DNA from: Flavobacterium araucananum
Lineage (GTDB): Bacteria > Bacteroidota > Bacteroidia > Flavobacteriales > Flavobacteriaceae
Assembly: GCF_002222055.1 (NCBI RefSeq)
Contig: NZ_MUGS01000051.1
Coordinates: forward strand, 62,001 to 126,000
Length of the DNA stretch: 64,000 nt
Reading direction: 5' to 3'
Positions 53,452-62,213 of this stretch are shown in pieces. A model generated the notes under the pieces. It ran no database searches. It was not told the origin of the DNA and was given only the letters and a program-made list of their open reading frames with translations. The position numbers and the translations under genes are program-made. Numbering within the stretch: the stretch's first letter is position 1; every line of letters begins with the position of its first letter.

Positions 53452-54021
53452 ATGAAAGCGACAAGAATACAATTAATAGCAATGGTAATTTCCTTTTTAA
53501 GCATTACCTCATTTGCAAATGCACAAAAGAGTTATGCATTGGATAGTAAATCTACATTTTCAGTTTCCGGAACATCAACCTTACATGACTGGGAAATGAA
53601 ATCAAGTTCAGGAACAGGGACCGCAAACCTGACTATTGCAAATTCTAAACTAAGTGATATAGAATCTTTATCTGTAATCCTTTTGTCTGAAAGCATAAAA
53701 AGCGAGAAAAAAAGTATGGATAAAGTAGCCTACGAAACTTTAAAAACAGATAAACAAAAAACGATTAAATATGTTCTGAAATCTGCCGAAAAAGTGAATG
53801 AAACTACCTGGACTCTAACCGGAACCTATACTATTGCAGGTGTGAGCAAAGAATATAAAACTACTGTAAAAACAACGGTTACAAAGGAAGGTCTAAACAT
53901 ACAAGGATCAAACAAAATCACTTTTACTGATTTTGGCATGAAATCTCCAACAGCAATGTTAGGAACCATTAAAACAGGTCAGGATTTGACCTTGAAATTC
54001 AATTTAAACTTTAATTTATAA
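53452..54021 (+). CDS. YceI family periplasmic protein, paralog 2
   Basis: 189 residues. Signal peptide (MKATRIQLIAMVISFLSITSFANAQ), then the YceI fold: STFSVSGTSTLHDWEMKSSSGTG, SIKSEKKSMDKVAYETLK, TWTLTGTYTIAGVSKEYKT, ITFTDFGMKSPTAMLGTIKTGQDLTLKF. It is the first gene of a tight operon: the barrel gene starts 5 bp later, and the third YceI gene 5 bp after that. The ligand is probably an isoprenoid or quinone by family; not shown here. Confidence 0.93.
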   Translation: MKATRIQLIAMVISFLSITSFANAQKSYALDSKSTFSVSGTSTLHDWEMKSSSGTGTANLTIANSKLSDIESLSVILLSESIKSEKKSMDKVAYETLKTDKQKTIKYVLKSAEKVNETTWTLTGTYTIAGVSKEYKTTVKTTVTKEGLNIQGSNKITFTDFGMKSPTAMLGTIKTGQDLTLKFNLNFNL

Positions 54022-54026
54022 TAATC

Positions 54027-55406
54027 ATGAAAAAAATCTATCTTCTATTTATAGCATTAACAAGCACGTATGCTGTAAATGCACAGCTTAGTTTTGGACA
54101 TATACAGAATCAGGTTCCCCGCGATCAAAGAGCAATTAATGTATTTGATGTTAGAAAAGATACAACTGCCTATAAAGGAATTAGTGTTGATTTAGGTGGT
54201 GCATTTGCATTACAATTTCAAGCTGTAAATTCCTTCAATCATCAAAATAACCTAACCGGAGCTAATGGAGCATACCGATTAAACAATCTAACTAACGACT
54301 TTAATTTACCTAACGCTAATATGACAATTGGAGCACAATTAGCAGATGGTGTTCGTGTAAACTTAGACCTGTATCTTGCCTCAAGACACCACCATGAAAC
54401 CTGGGTACAAGGTGGATACTTGCAAATTGACAAATTAGACTTTATTAAAAAAGGCTTTCTTGAAGATGTTATGAAGTACACGACGATCAAAATAGGTCAA
54501 ATGGAAAACAATTATGGTGACGCACATTTTAGAAGAAGTAACAACGCTTATACTATAACAAATCCTTTTATTGGAAACAATATCATGGATGCTTTTACTA
54601 CCGAAATGGGAGCTGAAGTATACTACAACAGAAGTGGTTTTGTAAGTATGATTGGAGTAACAAACTCTAAACTGAATCAAAACGTACAAGAAATCATCCC
54701 TGGAACACCTACAGCACTTGCTCCGGATCAAAATACAACTGTTAGTCCAACGATATTGGCAAAATTAGGCTGGGACAAACAAATTGACAGCGATTTAAGA
54801 ATTAGACTTACCGGATCTTACTATCATACTGCTAATTCTAGTGGAAACTTATACTCTTCAGACAGAGCAGGAAGTCGTTTTTATAGTGTTATGACACACG
54901 CCGGAACGATTGGTTACCCAAGTTCAAATATTTTAGATTCTGAAAGCAATAAAGATACCGGTAGATTTAATCCCGGATTTGGCAACTGGGCAACATCTTA
55001 TATGGTTAACCCATTTGTAAAATATAAAGGTTTTGAATTCTTTGGTACATTAGAGTTTGCTTCGGGAGGTGATTATAAAGGAACTGATGATACTCGTAAC
55101 GTGAATCAATATGTTGGAGATCTGGTATATCGTTTTGGAAATCATGAGAACTTATATGTAGGTGCCAAATATAATTTAGTAGATGGAAAATTAAAAAATA
55201 CCGATGCCGAGGCTGTTCAGGTAAATAGATTTGAAGCTGCTGCAGGTTGGTTTATGACTAAAAACATTCTGGCAAAACTTTCCTACGTACAACAGAACTA
55301 CAAAAACTACCAACAATTTGGAAACGTAGGCGGAGTTTTAATGCCTAATGATTTCTACGGTGGGAAATTTGAAGGACTCATGTTTGAAGCAACAATTTCA
55401 TTCTAA
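54027..55406 (+). CDS. porin-like outer-membrane beta-barrel protein in the yceI operon
   Basis: 459 residues. Signal peptide (MKKIYLLFIALTSTYAVNAQ). The mature chain is rich in strands with aromatic girdles (ITNPFIGNNIMDAFTTEMGAEVYYN, NPFVKYKGFEFFGTLEFASGGDYKG, NLYVGAKYNLVDGKL) and ends GLMFEATISF, a typical barrel end. It resembles porins of about 16 strands but I do not recognise a named family. Sandwiched between two YceI genes, it may move or receive the YceI ligand; that is inference. Confidence 0.8.
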   Translation: MKKIYLLFIALTSTYAVNAQLSFGHIQNQVPRDQRAINVFDVRKDTTAYKGISVDLGGAFALQFQAVNSFNHQNNLTGANGAYRLNNLTNDFNLPNANMTIGAQLADGVRVNLDLYLASRHHHETWVQGGYLQIDKLDFIKKGFLEDVMKYTTIKIGQMENNYGDAHFRRSNNAYTITNPFIGNNIMDAFTTEMGAEVYYNRSGFVSMIGVTNSKLNQNVQEIIPGTPTALAPDQNTTVSPTILAKLGWDKQIDSDLRIRLTGSYYHTANSSGNLYSSDRAGSRFYSVMTHAGTIGYPSSNILDSESNKDTGRFNPGFGNWATSYMVNPFVKYKGFEFFGTLEFASGGDYKGTDDTRNVNQYVGDLVYRFGNHENLYVGAKYNLVDGKLKNTDAEAVQVNRFEAAAGWFMTKNILAKLSYVQQNYKNYQQFGNVGGVLMPNDFYGGKFEGLMFEATISF

Positions 55407-55411
55407 AAAAA

Positions 55412-55963
55412 ATGTACACAAGGTTTTTAATCTTAATTATGGGTTTAGCAATTTTCTTTTTTATGGGAAGTGCTAAACCCACTTTTTTAGCAGAAGATAC
55501 TACTCTGGTCATAAATAAAATTAAAATAGAAATTACCGGAACATCAACTGTTGGCACTTATAATTGCTCCAATACTTTTTTTATAAAAGATACTATATAT
55601 CTCAATTCAATAAAAAAGAACGCTTTTACTACCGAAATTAAAATGTCAAATTTTGATTGTGGAAACAAAATAATGACTAAAGATCTACAAGGTACAGTCA
55701 AAGTAAAAAAATTTCCAAATAGTATTGTTTCGATAACAGATATAAAACCATGCGGTAAAAATTACAAATGCAATCTTAACTTTTTTATTACCGATAAAAC
55801 ACTAAAATACAAAGATTTTGTATTGTCTAATTCTGATGCTAAAATTCAGGGAACACTCAATTTAAAATTTTCTGATCTTGAGCTGGAACCTCCCGTAAAA
55901 ATGGCTGGTCTAATAAAGGTTAGGGATGAAATCGTCATTAATTTTAGTTTATACAAAAACTAG
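55412..55963 (+). CDS. divergent YceI-like protein with two cysteine pairs
   Basis: 183 residues with an N-terminal hydrophobic segment (LILIMGLAIFFFMGSA). The YceI frame is visible: KIEITGTSTVGTYNC in place of the STVHDW motif, FTTEIKMSNFDCGNKIMTKDL and FSDLELEPPVKMAGLIKV. It has cysteines at TYNC, FDCG, PCGK and YKCN, which the two paralogs upstream lack; they may form disulfides or bind a metal or heme. Last gene of the operon, 5 bp after the barrel gene. Confidence 0.78.
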   Translation: MYTRFLILIMGLAIFFFMGSAKPTFLAEDTTLVINKIKIEITGTSTVGTYNCSNTFFIKDTIYLNSIKKNAFTTEIKMSNFDCGNKIMTKDLQGTVKVKKFPNSIVSITDIKPCGKNYKCNLNFFITDKTLKYKDFVLSNSDAKIQGTLNLKFSDLELEPPVKMAGLIKVRDEIVINFSLYKN

Positions 55964-56100
55964 CTTCATAAAAAATACGTTCAGAACGTTGATAAAATTC
56001 AGATCTTATTTTTGATGTCTACAGCTTAAACTCAAAAGTCTAACGCAATTATTTTAGTGCTGAAAAAAAAATATGTCTAATCTTTTTAAATTCTATTTTT

Positions 56101-56117
56101 TTGGCACGGGAATTGTC
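56101..56117 (+). promoter_or_regulatory. candidate sigma-54 promoter
   Basis: TTGGCACGGGAATTGTC fits TGGCACG-N4-TTG with GG at 56103-56104 and, 10 bases on, GT where GC is standard. Only the last -12 base differs from consensus. The start of transcription would be near 56128, about 100 bases before the lipoprotein gene. Confidence 0.5.
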
Positions 56118-56230
56118 TTGCTCTTGAAAGAAAAATAATCTTACAAAGAGCTCAATTATTTTAAAATGTGTATCTTTATTTTTCAGCTTTATAACCTTTA
56201 AATTTTATCAACCTAAAAAAATCATTCCTT

Positions 56231-56596
56231 ATGAAAAAACAAATTTTAAGCTTAGCTGTTATCGCTTTATTAGCATTCGCTGTTCAATCTTGCGAAAAGA
56301 AAGAACCAAAACCAGCAGAAGATGAATTGACTCTTGGTAACAAAGTTGATACATTGACAACAGACATTAAAGAAGCAAAAGACAGTGCAGTAATTAAAGC
56401 CGAAAATGCTGCAACAAGCGCTAAAGAAGCTTCTCAAAATGCGGTTGAAGATGTAAAAGATGCTACTAAAAAAGCAGCTACTGATGTAAAAGACGCTACT
56501 AAAAAAGGCGCCGAAAAAGTAGAAAATGCGGCAAAAGCTGCAAAAGACGGAACAGTGAAAACTGCAAAAGAAGTCAATGAAGCTTTGAAGAAATAA
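56231..56596 (+). CDS. LEA-like Lys/Ala-rich lipoprotein
   Basis: 121 residues. Lipoprotein signal (MKKQILSLAVIALLAFAVQSC), lipidated Cys21, then a highly charged helix. From about residue 70 an 11-residue repeat is clear: VKDATKKAATD, VKDATKKGAEK, VENAAKAAKDG. This period is that of group 3 LEA proteins and apolipoprotein-like helices, which protect membranes or proteins under stress. A candidate sigma-54 promoter lies upstream, and a strong terminator follows. Stress function is inferred. Confidence 0.85.
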   Translation: MKKQILSLAVIALLAFAVQSCEKKEPKPAEDELTLGNKVDTLTTDIKEAKDSAVIKAENAATSAKEASQNAVEDVKDATKKAATDVKDATKKGAEKVENAAKAAKDGTVKTAKEVNEALKK

Positions 56597-56618
56597 TTCT
56601 ATCAGAAATCAAAATTGA

Positions 56619-56647
56619 AACCATCCGCCGCTGCGGATGGTTTTTTT
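56619..56647 (+). terminator. rho-independent terminator
   Basis: CCATCCGC pairs with GCGGATGG around CGCT, followed by seven T. It ends the lipoprotein gene. Confidence 0.92.
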
Positions 56648-56675
56648 ATGCTCAAAACCGAAGCAATATTTTTTG

Positions 56676-56683
56676 TATTTTTG
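56676..56683 (+). promoter_or_regulatory. -7 promoter element of the O-methyltransferase gene
   Basis: TATTTTTG followed by C matches TAnnTTTGY, 25 bases before the ATG at 56709. This, and the terminator just upstream, rule out the longer frame that starts at 56637. Confidence 0.6.
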
Positions 56684-56708
56684 CTCTTCAAATTTAGAAG
56701 ATTATACC

Positions 56709-57350
56709 ATGCATTTTATATCACAGGACTTAGAAGATTATATCGAACAACATTCTGAAAACGAACCGGAATTATTAGCAAAATTAAACAAGGAGACTTA
56801 CCAGAAAATACTTTTACCAAGAATGCTAAGTGGTCATTTTCAAGGCAGGGTTTTAAGCATGCTTTCTAAATTAATTCGTCCGGTTAATATTCTCGAAATT
56901 GGTACTTATACCGGTTATGCAGCTTTGTGTTTGTGCGAAGGAATGCAGGAAACCGGGCAATTGCATACAATTGATATTAAAGAAGAGTTGGTAGACTTTC
57001 AACGTAAATACTTTGATGCATCGCCTTGGGGTAAGCAAATTTTTCAGCATTTAGGAGAAGCTGTAGAGATCATCCCAAATCTGGATGTAAAGTTTGACCT
57101 TGTTTTTATTGATGCTGATAAAGAAAACTACCTGAACTACTGGGAAATGATTGTTCCGAAAATGAATAAAGGCGGAATGATTTTATCTGATAATGTTTTA
57201 TGGAGCGGAAAAATCCTTGAACCTGTTCATCCAAATGACGTGAGTACAAAAGTACTTTTAGAATATAACTTACTTTTAAAAAATGACCCCAGAGTTGAGA
57301 CCGTTTTATTACCAATTCGTGATGGTTTGACGGTTAGTAGGGTGTTGTAA
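56709..57350 (+). CDS. SAM-dependent O-methyltransferase (class I, COMT-like)
   Basis: 213 residues from ATG at 56709 (MHFISQDLEDYIEQHSENE); the frame opens at 56637 inside a terminator. SAM site ILEIGTYTGYAALCLCEGM, acidic residue in HTIDIKEE, metal and substrate segment FDLVFIDADKENYLNYWEMIVPKMNKGGMILSDNVLW. These are the hallmarks of the metal-dependent catechol-type O-methyltransferase family. The substrate is not known. Confidence 0.93.
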   Translation: MHFISQDLEDYIEQHSENEPELLAKLNKETYQKILLPRMLSGHFQGRVLSMLSKLIRPVNILEIGTYTGYAALCLCEGMQETGQLHTIDIKEELVDFQRKYFDASPWGKQIFQHLGEAVEIIPNLDVKFDLVFIDADKENYLNYWEMIVPKMNKGGMILSDNVLWSGKILEPVHPNDVSTKVLLEYNLLLKNDPRVETVLLPIRDGLTVSRVL

Positions 57351-57400
57351 AAAAGGTACTAAGTTTTTTCTCTGGATAATTAGAAATTAAAAGTAAGATC

Positions 57401-57443
57401 AAAGGCTTTAGCCAAAACATTACGTTTTGGCTAAAGCCTTTTT
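57401..57443 (+). terminator. terminator after the O-methyltransferase gene
   Basis: An 18-bp perfect inverted repeat (57401-57418 and 57424-57441, core GGCTTTAGCC) with a 5-base loop, followed by T. The same word GCTAAAGC recurs at about 57472. Confidence 0.85.
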
Positions 57444-57533
57444 AATTAGACCTATTTATCTCCAGCTAAAGCAGGAGACAATTGAATAATTAATATATAA
57501 TTTAATCTTAAATTTTATTGTAAAAACGGGAGT

Positions 57534-57615
57534 CTTAGCCCAGATGGAAGCGACATCCTTTTGTTTTTTTCTTTAAAAAACAAAAGATACAGCGGACAGC
57601 TGGAAATAGCTCCTG
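57534..57615. repeat. 82-bp dispersed-type intergenic element
   Basis: It has the order AGTCTTAGCCCAGATGGAAG, then a hairpin ATCCTTTTGTTTTTT/AAAAAACAAAAGAT (57555-57588), then AGCGGACAGCTGGAAATAGC. I recall closely similar sequences between genes in many Flavobacteriaceae genomes, but this was not checked. It sits at the 3-prime end of the PAP2 gene. Confidence 0.55.
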
Positions 57616-57619
57616 AAAA

Positions 57620-58183
57620 TTATCCCGGAAAATATTGGGGTTTTAATTTTCGATAAACTAAATAAATTAAAAATCCGAATAGTGCTCCAAAGAAATACCC
57701 TGTCAGGATATCACCCGGATAATGTAATCCTAAATAAATTCGGCTATAGGCGAAGATTAGTGGCCATAAAAACAGAAATCCCAAATACTTGAAATGACGT
57801 TTTAGAACCAGGAATAAAAAAGTCGCTACAGCCATTGTATTCGCCGCATGTCCCGAGAAAAAACTATACGATTTTCGAACCTGAACGACACGAATAATCG
57901 AATTGATTTCTGGATTATTACAAGGGCGTAAACGCTGAAACGTATATTTGAATAAGTTAGTCGTCTGATCAGTAAAAGCAATTAGAATAGCAATAAACAG
58001 TAAGACATATAGTGTTTGTTTGCCTCCTATTTTTTTATAAATAAGATAAAACAACAGCAAAAAAAATGGAGTCCAATTGAGTTGATTGGTAATAATAAGC
58101 CAAAATTTATCGTAAGTTTCAGAGCCTAAACCATTAAGATATATCAATAAATTGGTATCTAATTCTTGTATTCTTTCAAGCAT
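57620..58183 (-). CDS. PAP2-family membrane phosphatase
   Basis: 187 residues, about five membrane helices. The three phosphatase motifs are present: KYTFQRLRP (K-x6-RP), SFFSGHAAN (with the catalytic His) and SRIYLGLHYPGD (SR-x5-H-x3-D). The family removes phosphate from lipid diphosphates such as undecaprenyl diphosphate or from phosphatidic acid at the outer face of the inner membrane. Its ATG shares a base with the tatA stop. Confidence 0.93.
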   Translation of the reverse strand: MLERIQELDTNLLIYLNGLGSETYDKFWLIITNQLNWTPFFLLLFYLIYKKIGGKQTLYVLLFIAILIAFTDQTTNLFKYTFQRLRPCNNPEINSIIRVVQVRKSYSFFSGHAANTMAVATFLFLVLKRHFKYLGFLFLWPLIFAYSRIYLGLHYPGDILTGYFFGALFGFLIYLVYRKLKPQYFPG

Positions 58184-58545
58184 TATCCTTGGCGTTTTAC
58201 AGGTCCTGAAGAAATCGAGTCAATATCTTCCTTTACTTTATTGATTTCTGTAGCAGTATCTCCCAATAAATTGCCTGATAAATTAGTCGTATCTCCAAGC
58301 AGGTTACTCTTGGCATCATTGATCTGAGCATTAATATTACCGGTAATATCTGTTAAAGATTTTGCATCAAAACCATTAGCTTCTGCTCCTTTATGAATTT
58401 CGCTTTTAATATCGTTGGTTGCATTTTTTAATTGCGCCATTGCTTTACCCATTGTGCGGGCAATTTCAGGCACTTTATCTGAACCAAAAAGCATAAGTAC
58501 TATAAACAATATAAAAACTAGTTCTCCTCCTCCTATACCAAACAT
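58183..58545 (-). CDS. tatA: Sec-independent translocase subunit TatA
   Basis: 120 residues. N-terminal membrane helix FGIGGGELVFILFIVLMLFG, hinge SDKVPEIARTMGKAMAQLKNATNDI (amphipathic helix), then a polar tail with LLGDTTNLSGNLLGDT repeats. This is the TatA/TatE layout. TatC is not in the window. The gene is coupled to PAP2 (TAATG). Confidence 0.88.
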   Translation of the reverse strand: MFGIGGGELVFILFIVLMLFGSDKVPEIARTMGKAMAQLKNATNDIKSEIHKGAEANGFDAKSLTDITGNINAQINDAKSNLLGDTTNLSGNLLGDTATEINKVKEDIDSISSGPVKRQG

Positions 58546-58612
58546 ATCTTTTATTTTAGTGTGTTACAAAGATATTAAAATTTGCATCCGTGAAGTTTAA
58601 AATTTACTTAAA

Positions 58613-58640
58613 AAAAAAAGACTCTTTTCAGAGTCTTTTT
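58613..58640 (-). terminator. terminator after the M1 peptidase gene
   Basis: AAAAAGACTC pairs with GAGTCTTTTT around six bases. A long A run at 58610-58619 gives the T tract on the minus strand. Confidence 0.88.
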
Positions 58641-58650
58641 AAATTTATAA

Positions 58651-60888
58651 TTAATCAAATTTTGATTTTACTTCTACTTTTGGCCATGAATTGTTGGTTA
58701 CATCAATATCAGCCGTCATTAGTTTTGGATCTATCTGAATACTTTTTATAGCTTTTGATGTTGCATAAACTTTCTTGGCGGTATCATTATTTTTTCTCCA
58801 GATTTGAGCCGGATACTGGTAATTGTCTTTTGTACCGTCTTCATAAGTAATCTCAACAAGAATTGGCATGATCATTCCGCCTGGCTTGTTAAACTCTACT
58901 TCATAGAAATATTTAGGCGATTTTAATTCCGCTTTTTCCTCAGCGGTAAATGTTTGCGCTACATAATCAGCCAAAGGTTTTACATCTTCTACTTTTAATG
59001 CTTTTTTATTTGCTGCATTTACCTCAGCATTGTCTCCGGATACTAAATAAACGAATGGTCCTTTTTCGAAACCAAAACGTCCTTTTCTCACTTTTACATC
59101 TTTAATATCTGCAGTTGGAGTTTCGGACACATAATATTGTTTTACGTCTTTGATACCAATATCTACAAAATCTGTTGAATAAAACCATCCTCTAAAAAAC
59201 CAATCTAAATCTACCGCAGAAGCATCTTCCATGGTTCTAAAGAAATCTTCAGGAGTTGGGTGCTTAAACTTCCATCTGTTTGCGTAGGTTCTAAAAGCAT
59301 AATCAAACAATTCTCTTCCCATTACTACTTCTCTCAAAATATTAAGACCTGTAGCCGGTTTTCCGTAAGCATTGTTTCCAAATTGTACAATCGTTTCAGA
59401 GTTTGACATAATTGGCTCTAAAAACTTTTGATCTCCGCTCATATAAGGAACTATATTTTTTGCAGGACCACGTCTTGACGGAAAATTTGGATCTAACTCC
59501 TGTTCTGCCAAATATTCCAGAAAAGAGTTCAAACCTTCATCCATCCAGGTCCATTGACGTTCATCTGAGTTTACAATCATTGGAAAAAAAGTGTGCCCAA
59601 CTTCGTGAATTACCACACCAATCATTCCATTTTTAACCTCTTTGCTTGTCACTCCATTTTCATCAGGACGACCAAAATTCCAACAAATCATTGGGTATTC
59701 CATACCTTGATCTTCAGCAGAAACTGATACGGCTTTTGGATAAGGGTAGTCGAATGTGTGAGACGAATAACTTTTTAAGGTATGCGCCACAGTCAGGGTC
59801 GAAGTTTCTCCCCAAAGCGGATTTGCTTCTTTTGGATAAACAGATTCAGCCATCACTACTCTGTTTCCAATTTTTACAGCCATTGCATCATAAATGAATT
59901 TTCTTGAAGATGCAATTCCAAAATCACGTACGTTTTTGGCACTAAATTTCCATGTTTTTTTCTTTTCAGAAAAACCTTTTTCAGTTGCCTCGGCCTCAGC
60001 TTGTGTAACAATTACAACGGGTTTATCAAATGATTTTTGCGCTTGTTCGTAACGTTTTACCTGTTCTGGTGTAAAAACTTCGCTTCTGTTTGTCAATTCT
60101 CCAGTAGCATCGATGACATGATCTGCAGGAACTGTAATATTTACGTCAAAGTTTCCAAAAGGCAACGCAAACTCTCCGCTTCCCCAGAACTGCATGTTCT
60201 GCCACCCTTCAACATCGTTGTAAACCGCCATTCTTGGATAAAACTGAGCTATTACATATAATTTATTCCCGTCTTTCTCGAACAATTCATATCCTGAACG
60301 TCCACCTTCTTTTCTGTAATTATTAATGTTGTACCACCATTTTATAGCCAGTGAGATTTTCTCTCCCGGCTTTAGCGGAGTAGCAAGATTAATACGCATC
60401 ATGGTTTCGTTGATTGTATAGGACATTGGATTTCCTTTTGAATCCTTTACCTGTTCTATATTAAAACCGCGCTCTAAATCTTTTTTCAAGTATTTACTCG
60501 AAAAACCTTCCAGAGGCAAAACCTGATTAATTTTTTCACTTTCGGCAAGAGAAGTCTGAGTTTTTGCTTTAGCCTGATTCTGATCCAACTGAATCCATAA
60601 ATACTCTAAGGTATCCGGAGAATTATTGGAATAGCTAATAACTTCAGAACCATTTAATTTTGAATTTTTATCGTCTAATTCAATATCAATTTTGTAATCT
60701 GCCTGTTGTTGGTAATACGCTGGTCCGGGAGCTCCGGATGCCGTACGAAACATATTTGGAGTTGCCAACAAATCATACATTTGGCTAAATTTGTTTGTAT
60801 CGTATTTTCCTTGTTGTTTTGGTGTAGCTGTTTTCTCCTGAGCTAGTAATATTGCAGGAAAAATCAACAATAATGAAAGTTTTTTCAT
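58651..60888 (-). CDS. M1-family metallopeptidase (aminopeptidase N-like)
   Basis: 745 residues. Signal peptide (MKKLSLLLIFPAILLAQ). N-terminal beta domain, then the zinc site HEVGHTFFPMIVNSDERQWTWMDEGLNSFLEY (HExxH with Glu 19 residues on). The exopeptidase GxMEN motif is replaced by DQGMEYPMICWNFG, usual in this Bacteroidota branch. No C-terminal T9SS signal; it probably acts in the periplasm. It is the last gene of the operon that starts at 63685, 66 bp after the DUF6702 gene. Confidence 0.93.
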   Translation of the reverse strand: MKKLSLLLIFPAILLAQEKTATPKQQGKYDTNKFSQMYDLLATPNMFRTASGAPGPAYYQQQADYKIDIELDDKNSKLNGSEVISYSNNSPDTLEYLWIQLDQNQAKAKTQTSLAESEKINQVLPLEGFSSKYLKKDLERGFNIEQVKDSKGNPMSYTINETMMRINLATPLKPGEKISLAIKWWYNINNYRKEGGRSGYELFEKDGNKLYVIAQFYPRMAVYNDVEGWQNMQFWGSGEFALPFGNFDVNITVPADHVIDATGELTNRSEVFTPEQVKRYEQAQKSFDKPVVIVTQAEAEATEKGFSEKKKTWKFSAKNVRDFGIASSRKFIYDAMAVKIGNRVVMAESVYPKEANPLWGETSTLTVAHTLKSYSSHTFDYPYPKAVSVSAEDQGMEYPMICWNFGRPDENGVTSKEVKNGMIGVVIHEVGHTFFPMIVNSDERQWTWMDEGLNSFLEYLAEQELDPNFPSRRGPAKNIVPYMSGDQKFLEPIMSNSETIVQFGNNAYGKPATGLNILREVVMGRELFDYAFRTYANRWKFKHPTPEDFFRTMEDASAVDLDWFFRGWFYSTDFVDIGIKDVKQYYVSETPTADIKDVKVRKGRFGFEKGPFVYLVSGDNAEVNAANKKALKVEDVKPLADYVAQTFTAEEKAELKSPKYFYEVEFNKPGGMIMPILVEITYEDGTKDNYQYPAQIWRKNNDTAKKVYATSKAIKSIQIDPKLMTADIDVTNNSWPKVEVKSKFD

Positions 60889-60954
60889 AAATTTTTAATG
60901 GTAATTTTGTCAGGGTGTGAAAATAGCAATTAAAATGATAATTTTAACTATTCT

Positions 60955-61461
60955 TTAATACTTTAACAATTCTTTCCTTGATGATTCTGTAAAAAGAACA
61001 CTCTTTTTAGTACCAAAGGCTGAAATATGTGTAATATTTTGCTGTTCAGCATTCCAATCGACTAAAATAGTATTTGAAATCTCTATTGTTTTGAATTTAT
61101 CAATGTCTTTTATTCTGGAATAACATACTAAAACATCTCCTGCTTCTACTTCTTTAGATAAAAAAGTAATAGGTTTTGACTGACCGTTTATTTTTACAGT
61201 AAAATTCTCAGAAAGATATTTCTTTAACAAATCAAGATCTCCCTGAGTTTCTTTGTCAGTACCTACGAATGTTTTTTGATGGTATTTTTTTTCCATTCCA
61301 TTATTCAAATCATCTATAAAGATTCGGGAAGTAATTTGAATCATCTTTTTCTCGGCCGCATAATTGACCTGAAAAACTCCCATATAAAATTTATGGAATG
61401 AAAAAGCCGAAAGCGATAAAAACAATATCCCCAGCAAAGGATAAATTAGTCTATTTTTCAT
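60955..61461 (-). CDS. DUF6702 family exported protein
   Basis: 168 residues. N-terminal hydrophobic segment (LIYPLLGILFLSLSAFSF) followed by HKFYMGVFQVNYAAEKKMIQITSRIFIDDLNNGMEKKY, the usual start of DUF6702 proteins found next to M1 peptidases in Flavobacteriia. The rest is beta-rich. Its ATG overlaps the stop of the gene upstream by 4 bp. Function unknown. Confidence 0.85.
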   Translation of the reverse strand: MKNRLIYPLLGILFLSLSAFSFHKFYMGVFQVNYAAEKKMIQITSRIFIDDLNNGMEKKYHQKTFVGTDKETQGDLDLLKKYLSENFTVKINGQSKPITFLSKEVEAGDVLVCYSRIKDIDKFKTIEISNTILVDWNAEQQNITHISAFGTKKSVLFTESSRKELLKY

Positions 61462-62213
61462 TTTCCGGAAACATTCACTTTTTTGAATTCCTTATTTTTA
61501 TTGATCAGAAAATCTATCAATTCAAATTTTTGATCAGGATCAAGATGTCTTTTTGATTCTGGATCATTTGAGCAATACATCAAAAACAATTCTATTTCGT
61601 CCTCTTTTACACCTAATGTTTGTGTAAAAAAATCAGGTTTAAAATTTGCTCTTGAATATTCAATAAATGCCAGATCAGATATAACTTCTTCTTTTACATC
61701 ATCATTTTTAGAAAGAAGTTTTTTGACATCTTTAAAAATTCTAACAAAATCAGTTCCATATTTAATAGTCTGATCAGAGTACATTACTGTGTTTTTTGCC
61801 GTAGATTGTTTATCATCTTCAAATTGCATATCTGTAATTTTCTGTGAGCCCACACCAAGGGCCTTCACTTTAAGATCTTTATGAACTAAAACTTCTTTTA
61901 ACTCATTACTTACTAAATTCAGAGATACAGAAAACAGTACATCTGCACAATCTTTATCTGTTAAAACAATTTTTTTGGATTGAAAAGCTAATCCTGTAAA
62001 TAACAAAGTATCTTTAGGTTTTGCCATGATATCAAACAGTCCGTTTGAACCAATAAAAGTTCTAACATTTGCATTAACATTCATTACATAACCACTTTCG
62101 ATCGCCAAAGTGTTATTAACCGCCTGACCATGTAATGGTTTCCTTGAATTACTTTGCCCTACCACAATCTGGCAAAATAAGCACACAACGAGTATTCCTA
62201 GTTTATTTTTCAT
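61458..62213 (-). CDS. CarboxypepD_reg-like exported protein, paralog 3 (divergent)
   Basis: 251 residues. Signal peptide (MKNKLGILVVCLFCQIVVGQ), then the CarboxypepD_reg-like beta domain (VNNTLAIESGYVMNVNANVRTFIGSNGLFDIMAKPKDTLLFTGLAFQ) and the SNELKEVLVHKD link. After about residue 130 it departs from the two genes upstream: it lacks the RTAMLKKEV block and ends in a charged helical domain. It overlaps its neighbours by 11 bp and 4 bp. Confidence 0.8.
   Translation of the reverse strand: MKNKLGILVVCLFCQIVVGQSNSRKPLHGQAVNNTLAIESGYVMNVNANVRTFIGSNGLFDIMAKPKDTLLFTGLAFQSKKIVLTDKDCADVLFSVSLNLVSNELKEVLVHKDLKVKALGVGSQKITDMQFEDDKQSTAKNTVMYSDQTIKYGTDFVRIFKDVKKLLSKNDDVKEEVISDLAFIEYSRANFKPDFFTQTLGVKEDEIELFLMYCSNDPESKRHLDPDQKFELIDFLINKNKEFKKVNVSGK

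Noticed and set aside
56637..56708. Upstream start for the O-methyltransferase
   Set aside because: It lies inside the terminator of the previous gene and upstream of the -7 box at 56676-56683.
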